64,000 nt of DNA. It comes from CF-46 sp963760735. Its GTDB lineage: Bacteria > Chloroflexota > Limnocylindria > Limnocylindrales > CSP1-4. How positions within the stretch are numbered: position 1 is the first letter of the stretch; every line of letters starts with the position of its first letter. The position numbers were made by a program, and so were the translations under genes. The stretch lies in the NCBI GenBank assembly GCA_963760735.1, contig CAVXEB010000001.1, positions 186,001 through 250,000 of the forward strand, written 5' to 3'. The notes under the pieces are model-generated. The model was not told where the DNA came from and ran no database searches. It was given only the letters and a program-made list of their open reading frames with translations. Of this stretch, positions 16,646 through 24,987 are shown in pieces.

Positions 16646-18091
16646 GTGCCTGCCACCCTCGACCCCGCCAACCAACCGCAGACCCTCGGCGAGCTGCGTG
16701 CCGCCGGCTGGGTCGGCCGGACGGTCAAGGAAGAGCTCCGGGCCAACCTCCTCGAGCGGCTCGCCCTCGGCCGGCCCGTCGTGTCCGGCATCGTCGGCTA
16801 CGACGAGACCGTCCTCCCGGCGATCGAGAACGCGATCATCGCCGGGCAGGACCTCGTCTTCCTCGGCGAGCGAGGTCAGGCGAAGACCCGTCTGGCCCGG
16901 CTCCTCGTCGGACTACTGGACGACGAGATCCCGGTCGTCCGTGGTGGCGAGCTCAACGACGACCCGCTCGCCCCGATCTCGCCGAGCGCCGTCGCGATCG
17001 TCGCCGAGCACGGCGACGACACCCCGATCGACTGGCTGCCCCGTGACCGCCGCTACGCCGAGAAGCTCGCCACGCCCGACATCACGATCGCCGACCTGAT
17101 CGGCGAGGTCGACCCGATCCGCGTCGCGGAGGGCCGCTACCTGAGCGACGAGCTGACCCTCCACTACGGCCTCATCCCTCGCTCGAACCGCGGCATCTTC
17201 GCGATCAACGAGCTGCCGGACCTCGCCGAGCGGATCCAGGTCGGCCTCCTGAACATCCTCGAGGAGCGCGACGTCCAGATCCGCGGCTTCCAGGTGCGCC
17301 TGCCGCTCGATCTCTTCGTCATCGCGAGCGCGAACCCCGAGGACTACACGAGCCGCGGCCGGATCATCACCCCGTTGAAGGACCGGCTCGGGTCGCAGAT
17401 CCGGACCCATTACCCGCGGACGCTCGACCACGAGCTCGCGATCGTCCGGCAGGAGAAGCAGCGCTTCGTCGGCGCCGCGGACGAGCCGGCGATCGCGGTC
17501 CCGGGCTTCATGGAGGAGCTCCTGGCGGAGCTGACCCATCTCGCCCGGCGCTCCCCGGAGATCAGCCAGCGGTCCGGCGTCAGCGTCCGGGTCACCGTCG
17601 CGAACGCCGAGGTCCTCGAGGCGGCCGCCCTTCGACGGGCCGTCCGCATCGGCGAGACCGTCGCGGCGCCACGGGTCTCGGACCTCGGCGCGGTCATCGC
17701 CAGCACGGTCGGCAAGATCGAGCTGGAGTCCGTCGGCGACGACGCGCCCGAGGAGCGGATCGTCGAACGGCTGATCACCAAGGCGCTGTTCACGACGTTC
17801 GGCCGGCTGGTCGACCTCGACGACCTAGACGACGTCGTCCTCTCGTTCGAGGACGGCCTCGTCATCGAGACCGGGGACCGGGTCCCGTCGCGCGAGTACG
17901 TCCACTGGATGGGCGAGGTGCCCGGCATGCACGAGGCCGTCCGCCGGCTCGGCACGTTCGACGTGACGGACGGGGCGGAGGAGCCGGCGGTCGTCGCGTC
18001 GGCGGTCGAGTTCCTGCTCGAGGGCCTCCACCTGTCCCGGCGGATCAACAAGGATCGCTCGGGCTCGGGCGGGATCGTCTACCGGCGATGA
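16646..18091 (+). CDS. MoxR/ChlI-like AAA+ ATPase
   Basis: This 481-residue AAA+ ATPase resembles magnesium-chelatase subunit I and MoxR proteins, chaperone-like ATPases that work with a VWA-domain partner. Walker A is GERGQAKT at residues 74-81; the Walker B region appears as IFAINELPDLAERIQVGLL, followed by sensor-type LFVIASANPEDYTSRGRI. The downstream gene encodes the VWA partner, the usual MoxR-VWA pair. The GTG start at 16646 lies 8 nt after a TACGCT box (16632-16637), so the message may be leaderless. The substrate remodelled by this pair is unknown. Confidence 0.88.
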   Translation: MPATLDPANQPQTLGELRAAGWVGRTVKEELRANLLERLALGRPVVSGIVGYDETVLPAIENAIIAGQDLVFLGERGQAKTRLARLLVGLLDDEIPVVRGGELNDDPLAPISPSAVAIVAEHGDDTPIDWLPRDRRYAEKLATPDITIADLIGEVDPIRVAEGRYLSDELTLHYGLIPRSNRGIFAINELPDLAERIQVGLLNILEERDVQIRGFQVRLPLDLFVIASANPEDYTSRGRIITPLKDRLGSQIRTHYPRTLDHELAIVRQEKQRFVGAADEPAIAVPGFMEELLAELTHLARRSPEISQRSGVSVRVTVANAEVLEAAALRRAVRIGETVAAPRVSDLGAVIASTVGKIELESVGDDAPEERIVERLITKALFTTFGRLVDLDDLDDVVLSFEDGLVIETGDRVPSREYVHWMGEVPGMHEAVRRLGTFDVTDGAEEPAVVASAVEFLLEGLHLSRRINKDRSGSGGIVYRR

Positions 18092-18149
18092 GCGGGTCCC
18101 GTGGCGCCCACGTGCGGCGGGGTTTCCGCGTGCGGCGGGGTCGGCGAGC

Positions 18150-20273
18150 ATGACCGCGTCGTACTCGCCGGATCCGCGCGATCTCGAGGCGCCCGGCGCC
18201 GCCGCCACCGGCCGAGATCCGCTGCTCGCGCGGGCCGCCCGGTATGCCCGCTGGGACGGCACACAGACGATCCCCGCGCTCGACGCCGACGAGATCCTCG
18301 ACGCGATGGCCGACGACGTCATGGCCGAGGGCGACCTGTCCGAGGCGCTGCGCCGGCTCATGGAGCGGGGCTGGCGGACCGCGGATCCGACCCGCCGCGA
18401 CCTCGCGGGCCTCAACGAGCTCCAGGAGCGGCTCCGACGGCGTCGCGAGGAGCTCCAGGAGCGGTACCAGCTGCGCGACGTGCTCGCCGACGTCCGCCAG
18501 GAGCTCGACGACATCGTGGCCCAGGAGCGGGCCGGGATCGAACGGCGGCTGGACGAGGCCGCCACCCCGCCGGACGGCTCGCCGGCGGACCCCGCGCTCC
18601 GGGCGATGCTCCGCGACGCCGCCGCCCGACGGATCGACCAGCTCGATGCGCTCCCGCGCGACGTCGGCGGCCGGATCCGCCGGCTCGAGGAGTACGACTT
18701 CATGGAGCCGGAGGCGCGGGACCGGTTCAACGCGCTGGCCGAGCGGCTGCGGAAGCAGACGCTCGACCGGTTCGTCGGGGGCCTGTCGGAGGCGATCCAG
18801 GGCACGACCCCGGAGGACCTCGCGGCGAACCGGGAGATGGTCCGCGACCTGAACGCGCTTCTCGAGGAACGGCTCGACGGGCGCGAGCCGAGCCAGGACC
18901 AGGTCGACGACTTCCTCGCCCAGCACGGCCGGTTCTTCCCCGGCGCGCAGACGCTCGACGACATCGTCGAGCAGCTCACCCAGCGGATGGCCGCCATGGC
19001 CTCGCTGCTTCGGTCGATGACGCCGCAGCAGCGGGCGGAGCTCCAATCGATGATGGACGCGCTGCTCCGCGACGACCGCCTGCGCTGGGACCTCGCCCGG
19101 CTCGCCTCGAACATGGACCAGCTGATGCCCGACGGCCTCGGCGAGGGCTACGAGTTCAGCGGCGAGCAGCCGCTCGGCCTCGAGCCGGCGCTCGAGCGGA
19201 TCGGCCAGCTCCAGTCCCTCGACCGCCTCGAGGATCAGCTGAACGCGATCGAGGAGCCGGCGGACCTCGGGGGCCTCGATCGCGACGAGGTTCGCGAGCT
19301 GCTCGGACCCGACAGCGCCCGCGACCTCGAGGCGCTCGACGAGCTCGCCCGCCGTCTCGAGGAGGCGGGTTACCTGTCCCGGAACGGCGACCGGCTCGAG
19401 CTCACCCCGCGCGGCAGCCGGCGGATCGGCCAGAAGGTCCTCGACGACCTGTTCGCCCGGCTGTCGCGGGACGCGTTCGGCGGCCACCGGATCGACCGGG
19501 CGGGCCGGGGAGGGGAGCGCGAGGAGACGACGAAGCCGTACGAGTTCGGCGACCCGTTCCACCTCGACATCCGCGGCACGATCGAGAACTCGCTGCGCCG
19601 TCCGGAGAACGCCCCGGCCGAGCGGCTCGCTCGCGGCGAGCCCGGCGTCCGCCTCTCGCCTGCCGACTTCGAGGTGTTCCGGACCGAGCAGACGACCCGG
19701 ACCTCGACGGTCCTCCTCGTCGACATGAGCCGATCGATGCTCCTCCGTGGCTGCTTCGTCGCCGCGAAGAAGGTCGCGGTGGCCCTCGACACGCTGATCC
19801 GGACGCAGTTTCCGCACGACGACCTGTCGGTCATCGGCTTCGCCTATTACGCCCGGGAGCTGCGCCCCGAGGCCCTCGCCGAGCTCACCTGGCACGGCTA
19901 CGAGTACGGCACGAACCTCCAGCACGGGCTGATGCTCGCCCGCCGGATCCTGAACCGGCAGCGCGGCGGCGACCGCCAGATCGTCGTCATCACCGACGGC
20001 GAGCCGACCGCCCACTTCGAGAACGGCCAGGTCGAGTTCAGCTACCCGCCGACGCGCCGGACGATCCAGGAGACACTTCGCGAGGTCCAGCGCTGCACCC
20101 GCGACGGGATCACGATCAACACGTTCATGCTCGAGCGGTCGCGGGCGCTCGCGGAGTTCGTCGCCCTCGTGACCCGGATGAACCGCGGCCGGGCGTTCTA
20201 CGCGACTCCGGAACGCCTCGGCGAGTACGTCCTCGTCGACTTCGTCGCGAACCGGACCCGCGGAATCGGCTAG
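18150..20273 (+). CDS. VWA domain protein, partner of the MoxR-like ATPase
   Basis: This is a 707-residue soluble protein. The first 500 residues are charged and rich in predicted helices and coiled coil (many Arg, Glu, Leu), with no transmembrane segment. The C-terminal third is a von Willebrand A domain with an intact metal-binding MIDAS site: DMSRSM from residue 525, the Thr in YGTNLQHGL, and the Asp in ITDGEPTAHF. The gene lies 58 bp downstream of the MoxR ATPase; by analogy with magnesium chelatase D/I and CbbQO the pair would remodel a target complex. ATG 18150 is the first sensible start. The target protein is not evident from the neighbours. Confidence 0.85.
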   Translation: MTASYSPDPRDLEAPGAAATGRDPLLARAARYARWDGTQTIPALDADEILDAMADDVMAEGDLSEALRRLMERGWRTADPTRRDLAGLNELQERLRRRREELQERYQLRDVLADVRQELDDIVAQERAGIERRLDEAATPPDGSPADPALRAMLRDAAARRIDQLDALPRDVGGRIRRLEEYDFMEPEARDRFNALAERLRKQTLDRFVGGLSEAIQGTTPEDLAANREMVRDLNALLEERLDGREPSQDQVDDFLAQHGRFFPGAQTLDDIVEQLTQRMAAMASLLRSMTPQQRAELQSMMDALLRDDRLRWDLARLASNMDQLMPDGLGEGYEFSGEQPLGLEPALERIGQLQSLDRLEDQLNAIEEPADLGGLDRDEVRELLGPDSARDLEALDELARRLEEAGYLSRNGDRLELTPRGSRRIGQKVLDDLFARLSRDAFGGHRIDRAGRGGEREETTKPYEFGDPFHLDIRGTIENSLRRPENAPAERLARGEPGVRLSPADFEVFRTEQTTRTSTVLLVDMSRSMLLRGCFVAAKKVAVALDTLIRTQFPHDDLSVIGFAYYARELRPEALAELTWHGYEYGTNLQHGLMLARRILNRQRGGDRQIVVITDGEPTAHFENGQVEFSYPPTRRTIQETLREVQRCTRDGITINTFMLERSRALAEFVALVTRMNRGRAFYATPERLGEYVLVDFVANRTRGIG

Positions 20274-20360
20274 CGCGGACGGGTCACGGGACCCGGTTCA
20301 CCCGTCTATGCTCCGTCGGTCGCGGCCGTCACCGCGCCGAGCCGGGGCTAGAGGGAGCAC

Positions 20361-20838
20361 ATGACCATCTGGATCGCGATCTTCCTGTTCCTGCACGTCA
20401 TGGGCGCGATCATCGCGTTCGGTCCGGGGTTCTCGGCGCCGATCATCGGCAGTGCAACCGCCGAAGCGCCGCAGCACGCGGGACTTCGCGGCCACGATCA
20501 ACGACCGGATCACCGACCAGCGGGTCCTGCCGCTCGCGATCTTCCAGGGGGTCACCGGCCTGGTCCTGATCTGGCTGACCGGAATCAACCCGTTCTCGAC
20601 CCTGTGGCTGGGCCTCGGGATCGTCCTCTACGTGATCGCGATCGGGTACTCGTTGTTCGTCCAGCGGCCGACGATCAAGAAGATCGTCGTGCTGACATCC
20701 ACGCCCCCGCCTGCGGGCGCGTCCGGCCCGCCGCCCGAGCTCATGGCTGCCGTCAAGCGGGCCCGGCAGGGCGGGACGTTCCTCGGGATCCTGATCGTCG
20801 TGATCGTCGTCCTCATGGTGACCAAGCCGACGCTCTGA
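20361..20838 (+). CDS. DUF2269-like membrane protein, frameshifted
   Basis: This is a small integral membrane protein of unknown function, resembling the DUF2269 family. The N-terminal part (IFLFLHVMGAIIAFGPGF, first membrane segment) is in one frame and the rest (VLPLAIFQGVTGLVLIW, LGIVLYVIAIGYSLFV and a C-terminal segment) in the next. Dropping one G from the GGG at 20480-20482 joins them into a 158-residue protein reading EAPQHADFAATINDRITDQ at the junction, which fits the family. GGGAG 5 nt before ATG 20361 and a TATGCT box at 20307-20312 support expression. The shift is the same kind (one extra base in a short homopolymer) as the two in the cox genes. Confidence 0.75.
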
Positions 20839-20935
20839 TCCCGGCGGTCGCCACCGGCCCGCAACCGGGACCGTGTCGGGCATCGGGCTACCATGGCCGT
20901 ACTCGACAACGCCCGTCGCTGGAGTGGCCCGACCG

Positions 20936-22348
20936 ATGCCGCATGTCGCCGAACGCATCCCCGACCTGATCGACCGCCTCGGCGGCGCGGCCCACCTCGA
21001 CGGGGACCGGCTCGTCGTCGACGACGAGGCGGCCTTCCGCGGGCCGGTGATCCGCGATCTCGCCTGGACGGCGGCGTTCGCGTCCGACGAGGCGATCGTC
21101 GCGGCGGCCCAGTGGCTGATCCATGAGGCGGCTCGCGTCCTCGGCGCCCACAGCGCGAGCATCCACGAGCTGTACGTGGCCCGGGCCCGCGGCGAGGTGT
21201 CGGGGTTCACCGTCCCGGCGATCAACCTCCGCGCCCAGACGTTCGACATGGCCCGCACGATCTACGAGGCGGCCACGGCCGCGGACGTCGGAGCCGTGAT
21301 CCTCGAGCTCGCCCGCAGCGAGCAGACCTACACCTTCCAGCGACCGATCGACTACTCGACGGCGGTGCTCGCCGGCGCGATCGCGGCGGGCTGGCGCGGG
21401 CCGGTCTTCATCCAGGGCGACCACTACCAGTTCAACGCGAAGAAGTACGGCGCGGACCCGGAGGCGATGACCGAGGAGATCCGCCGGGCGTGCCGCCTCG
21501 CGATCGAGGCCGGCTACCGGAACATCGACATCGACAGCTCGACCCTCGTCGATCTCTCGAAGCCGACGCGGGACGAGCAGCAGCGCGAGAACTACCTCCG
21601 CGCGGCGGAGCTGACGGCCCTCATCCGCTCGCTCGAGACCGATGGCGTGACGATCAGCGTGGGCGGCGAGATCGGCGAGGTCGGCAAGGAGAACTCGAAC
21701 GAGGAGGAGCTGGTCGCCTACCTCGAGGGGTATCGGGCGGAGCTCGCCCGGCGCGATTCCGGCGCGATCGGGATCAGCAAGGTCAGCGTCCAGACCGGCA
21801 CGTCGCACGGTGGCGTGCCGATGCCGGACGGGTCGGTCGCCGCGGTCAAGCTGGACTTCGACGTCCTCGGCCGGCTGGGCGAGGTCGCCCGCGCGTCCGG
21901 GCTCGCCGGCGCGGTCCAGCACGGGGCGTCCACCCTCCCGGACGAGCTGTTCCATCGCTTTCCGGCGGTCGAAACCGCCGAGATCCACCTCGCGACCGGG
22001 TTCCAGAACGCGCTCTACGAGCACCCGGCCTTCCCCGCGGAGCTCCACCGCGAGATCGAGACCTGGTGCTTCGCGAATGCGCTCGATGAGCGCAAACCGG
22101 ACCAGACCGACCAGCAGTTCGTCTACACGACCCGGAAGAAGGCGCTCGGGCCGTTGAAGCGGCAGCTGTGGGATCTCCCGACGAAGGACGAGATCCTCGC
22201 CGCCCAGCGTCGCAAGGTCACCTTCCTCTTCACCGAGCTCGGGGTGAACGGGTCGCGGGACATGGTCGACCGGTGGATCCACCCGGTCGAGCAGCGGCGG
22301 CCGGTTCCGGATGCCCTGCGCGAGGCCACGGCCGGAGCCGCGGGCTGA
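20936..22348 (+). CDS. Class II (zinc) aldolase, fructose-bisphosphate aldolase family
   Basis: This 470-residue enzyme belongs to the class II fructose-/tagatose-bisphosphate aldolase family, zinc enzymes that split or form ketose phosphates. The family's metal ligands can be followed: QGDH at residues 160-163, the Glu-containing SVGGEIGEVG block, SVQTGTSHGGV with a His, and AVQHGASTLPDEL with the last His. It is longer than the usual 285-345 residues owing to about 70 extra N-terminal residues and a C-terminal tail. ATG 20936 was chosen because plausible protein begins there (MPHVAERIPDLIDRLGG). It stands alone except for a GNAT gene overlapping its end. The exact sugar substrate is unknown. 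Confidence 0.85.
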   Translation: MPHVAERIPDLIDRLGGAAHLDGDRLVVDDEAAFRGPVIRDLAWTAAFASDEAIVAAAQWLIHEAARVLGAHSASIHELYVARARGEVSGFTVPAINLRAQTFDMARTIYEAATAADVGAVILELARSEQTYTFQRPIDYSTAVLAGAIAAGWRGPVFIQGDHYQFNAKKYGADPEAMTEEIRRACRLAIEAGYRNIDIDSSTLVDLSKPTRDEQQRENYLRAAELTALIRSLETDGVTISVGGEIGEVGKENSNEEELVAYLEGYRAELARRDSGAIGISKVSVQTGTSHGGVPMPDGSVAAVKLDFDVLGRLGEVARASGLAGAVQHGASTLPDELFHRFPAVETAEIHLATGFQNALYEHPAFPAELHREIETWCFANALDERKPDQTDQQFVYTTRKKALGPLKRQLWDLPTKDEILAAQRRKVTFLFTELGVNGSRDMVDRWIHPVEQRRPVPDALREATAGAAG

Positions 22349-22905
22349 GCGAACGGACGCCACCGCCCGGGCTCCGGATCCGACCGGAGACGCCGGCCGA
22401 CTTCGGCGCGATCGACAGCCTCCAGCTCGCCGCGTTCGACGACCCGCAGATCCCGCCGCTCATCGCCGCGATCCGGGCCGGCACGGGCTATCTGCCCGAG
22501 CTCGCGCTCGTCGCGGAGGTGCCCGACGGGGCCGCGTTCCGCGTCGTCGGCGGGATCCTCGTCAGCGGCACCGTCCTCGAGACGGACGCCGGCGCGCGGC
22601 TGGCGGTCCTGCTCCTGTCGCCGCTCGGCATCGACCCCCGTGATCAGGGCCGGGGGATCGGCGCGGCGCTGACTCGGGCAGCGCTCGCGATCGCGGATCG
22701 GCGCCCGGAGCCCCTGATGGTCGTCCAGGGCCACCCCGACTACTACCCGCGCTTCGGGTTCGTCCGCGGACGGACGATCGGGATCCTGCCGCCGGAGCAC
22801 CTCGGCGCGATCGACAGGGCATGGATGGCCTGCCGGTCGCCGCCGTGGACGCCCGAAGTCCGTGGGCGAGTGGTCTATCCCCAGCACTTCCTCGACCTGG
22901 ACTGA
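22345..22905 (+). CDS. GNAT family N-acetyltransferase, YhbS-like
   Basis: This is a predicted acetyltransferase of about 186 residues of the YhbS-like GNAT group. LRIRPETPADFGAIDSLQ marks the domain start, LSPLGIDPRDQGRGIGAAL the acetyl-CoA loop, and VQGHPDYYPRFGFVRG the typical second half. The frame has no ATG, GTG or TTG between the end of the aldolase and the domain start. The best candidate is CTG 22345, which overlaps the aldolase stop as CTGA and would allow coupled initiation; otherwise an upstream base error hides the true start. The acceptor substrate is unknown. Confidence 0.75.
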   Translation: MSERTPPPGLRIRPETPADFGAIDSLQLAAFDDPQIPPLIAAIRAGTGYLPELALVAEVPDGAAFRVVGGILVSGTVLETDAGARLAVLLLSPLGIDPRDQGRGIGAALTRAALAIADRRPEPLMVVQGHPDYYPRFGFVRGRTIGILPPEHLGAIDRAWMACRSPPWTPEVRGRVVYPQHFLDLD

Positions 22906-22930
22906 CCGCAAGCACCTCCTCGTTCGATCG

Positions 22931-23102
22931 TGGTCCGCCTCACGGACCAACGGGCCCGCGAGCGGGGCAGCGAGTGGCGCCGAACAGCTCCGAAGGCCAT
23001 CAGAGGGTCACGCGGTCCGCCTCCTGGACCACGCGAGCGATGGACCAAGCCGCGGGGGAACCCCGCCCGCCTGAGCGGTCCGTTGGTCCGCCACCAGGAC
23101 CG
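22931..23102. promoter_or_regulatory. Three copies of a 19-bp dyad upstream of the permease gene
   Basis: Three related inverted repeats lie in the 377-bp gap before the permease: TGGTCCGCCTCACGGACCA (22931-22949), CGGTCCGCCTCCTGGACCA (23013-23031) and TGGTCCGCCACCAGGACCG (23084-23102). The shared plan is YGGTCC-N7-GGACCR; the first copy is a perfect 7-bp palindrome with a 5-nt centre. Starts are 82 and 71 bp apart, and the last copy ends 36 bp before the -35 box. They are probably binding sites for an unidentified regulator, or folded RNA elements if transcription starts further upstream. The rest of the gap holds nothing coding. Confidence 0.7.
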
Positions 23103-23138
23103 TGGGCGCGCCACCGTGCCGCGGCAGCCGGGACTGCG

Positions 23139-23167
23139 TTGACTCGCCCTCGGGCGGTGCCTATCCT
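23139..23167 (+). promoter_or_regulatory. Promoter of the permease gene
   Basis: TTGACT (23139-23144) and TATCCT (23162-23167) are 17 bp apart, an almost ideal housekeeping promoter. Transcription would start near 23174, leaving a leader of about 110 nt and a GGAGGA ribosome site shortly before GTG 23283. Confidence 0.75.
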
Positions 23168-23282
23168 CGGCCGCAGTCTCGTCGCCCGGAGGGAGCGGCG
23201 ACCCTCGGTGCCCGGCGTCCTCGCGTTCCACTCCAGAGGTCAGTCTCGCGCCCAACGAGCGCGGCGGTAGGAGGAGGAAACC

Positions 23283-24908
23283 GTGACGGAATCGGTCCAC
23301 GATCAGGCCGCGCGCGACGACGCGCACCTGCATTCGCTCGGGATCAAGCCAGAGCTGAGACGGACGCTGGGGTTCCTGTCGAACTTCGCCGTGGCGTTCA
23401 GCTACATCAGTGTTTCCACCGGGACGTTCACGAACCAGGCAGTCGCGTTCGGCGTCGGCGGGCCGGCGATCTTCTGGGCCTGGCCGCTGGTCATCCTCGG
23501 TCAGACGTTCGTTGCCCTGAACTTTGCGGAGCTGTCGAGCCACTTCCCGGTCGCTGGTTCGATCTACCAATGGTCGAAGCGACTATCGAACCGAACGCTC
23601 GGCTGGTTCACAGGCTGGATCTACTTCTGGGCCGGCGTGATCACGGTGACTGCCGTCGCCGCGACCGTGCCGCTGGTCCTGTCGACGATCTTCCCCGACG
23701 CGATCAAACTCGGCGACCCGTCGCCGCTGCCGTTCCTCGACATGCAGTCGTTCATCGGGCTGATCGCCTTGCTCACGACGACGTTGATCAACGTACTCGG
23801 CGTCCGACTCCTGGCAATCATCAACAACATCGGGGTCGGCGCCGAGATCCTCGGGATGCTCGTGTTCGCGCTGATTCTCCTGTTCTTCGCGAACCACCAG
23901 TCGCCCGCCGTCCTGTTCGACACGTCCTACACGACCGATCTGGCCGACGGCCAGTATCTGCCGGTGTTCCTCGTTGGAATGTTCATGGCCCTCTTCGTCG
24001 TCTATGGGTTCGACACGGCCGGCACCTTCGGCGAGGAGACACTCGACCCGAGCCGCCAGGCGCCGCGAGGCGTGCTCGCCGCGATCTGGTTGTCGGGCAT
24101 CGTCGGGGCCATCTTCCTCCTCGCCGTGACGCTGTCGTTCCAGGACATGGGCGTCGCCGTCAAGACCGGTCAGGAATTCGGTTTCCCAATCGCGGACACG
24201 ATCAAGCAGAACCTGACGTTCTCCATCGCCGGGGTCACGCTCGGCGACCTCTATTTGTTCGTGATCCTGATCGCCGTGTACGTCTGCACGCTCGCCATCC
24301 AGGGAGCGACAGTGCGGCTGATGTTCTCGATGGGTCGGGACGGGCGACTGCCGCTCGGCGCGACCTGGGGAACGGTCAATCACACGTTCCGGACGCCGGC
24401 GAACGCTTCGATCGCCGTCGGCATTCTCGCGGCCATCCCATTCTTCGTTACCGGTGCCGGCGCAGCGATCTACATCGCGGTCGGGGCGACCGGGATGATC
24501 TACATCTCGTACTTCCTGTGCAACCTCGGCGTACTGGCCGCCCGGACCCGGGGCTGGCCGCACAGGGGCGCGTGGTTCTCACTTGGAAGCTGGGGGACGA
24601 TCATCAACATCGCGGCGCTCGCGTGGGGCGCAGTAATGATCGTGAACATCGCCATATGGACGGATCCGAACCTGTTCGGGATCTTCGGAAACGATCTCCG
24701 GAACACCTGGTCCAACCCGTTCATCAACACGTTCATCAAGATCGGTGGGACGCTCCAGGAAGGGCTGCCGCCGTGGCCGATCTTCGAGACGCTGGTCGGA
24801 TCGGTCGTGATCATCGGCGCCGTGTACTACGTGGTAGCGCAGCGCGGCAAGCAGGACACTGTCCAGTTCCAGGCGGACACCGTCACCGGCGAGGCGGTGA
24901 TCGGCTGA
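23283..24908 (+). CDS. APC superfamily amino acid/amine permease
   Basis: This 541-residue integral membrane protein belongs to the amino acid-polyamine-organocation (APC) superfamily, proton- or solute-coupled transporters with about 12 membrane helices. The first helix block LGFLSNFAVAFSYISVSTGTF and the loop NFAELSSHFPVAGSIYQWSKR (helix 2 region) are hallmarks of the amino acid transporter branch. Many further hydrophobic segments run to the C terminus. The GTG start is backed by AGGAGGAGGA a few bases upstream and by a strong promoter. It heads a plus-strand group with a choline-kinase-like enzyme and a dimethylglycine dehydrogenase-like enzyme, so the substrate may be an amine such as choline, ethanolamine or a methylated glycine (inference). 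Confidence 0.9.
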   Translation: MTESVHDQAARDDAHLHSLGIKPELRRTLGFLSNFAVAFSYISVSTGTFTNQAVAFGVGGPAIFWAWPLVILGQTFVALNFAELSSHFPVAGSIYQWSKRLSNRTLGWFTGWIYFWAGVITVTAVAATVPLVLSTIFPDAIKLGDPSPLPFLDMQSFIGLIALLTTTLINVLGVRLLAIINNIGVGAEILGMLVFALILLFFANHQSPAVLFDTSYTTDLADGQYLPVFLVGMFMALFVVYGFDTAGTFGEETLDPSRQAPRGVLAAIWLSGIVGAIFLLAVTLSFQDMGVAVKTGQEFGFPIADTIKQNLTFSIAGVTLGDLYLFVILIAVYVCTLAIQGATVRLMFSMGRDGRLPLGATWGTVNHTFRTPANASIAVGILAAIPFFVTGAGAAIYIAVGATGMIYISYFLCNLGVLAARTRGWPHRGAWFSLGSWGTIINIAALAWGAVMIVNIAIWTDPNLFGIFGNDLRNTWSNPFINTFIKIGGTLQEGLPPWPIFETLVGSVVIIGAVYYVVAQRGKQDTVQFQADTVTGEAVIG

Positions 24909-24987
24909 CGTCGATCTCGATCCGGACCGATCGCGGCGGCGCGTCGAGCCCTCGGCGCGCCGCCGCTTCACGTCGCGTGGGCCGGTG

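Noticed and set aside
18101..20569. An 822-codon frame across the VWA gene
   Set aside because: It is an Arg/Pro-rich shadow typical of high-GC DNA; the VWA frame has intact MIDAS motifs and normal composition.
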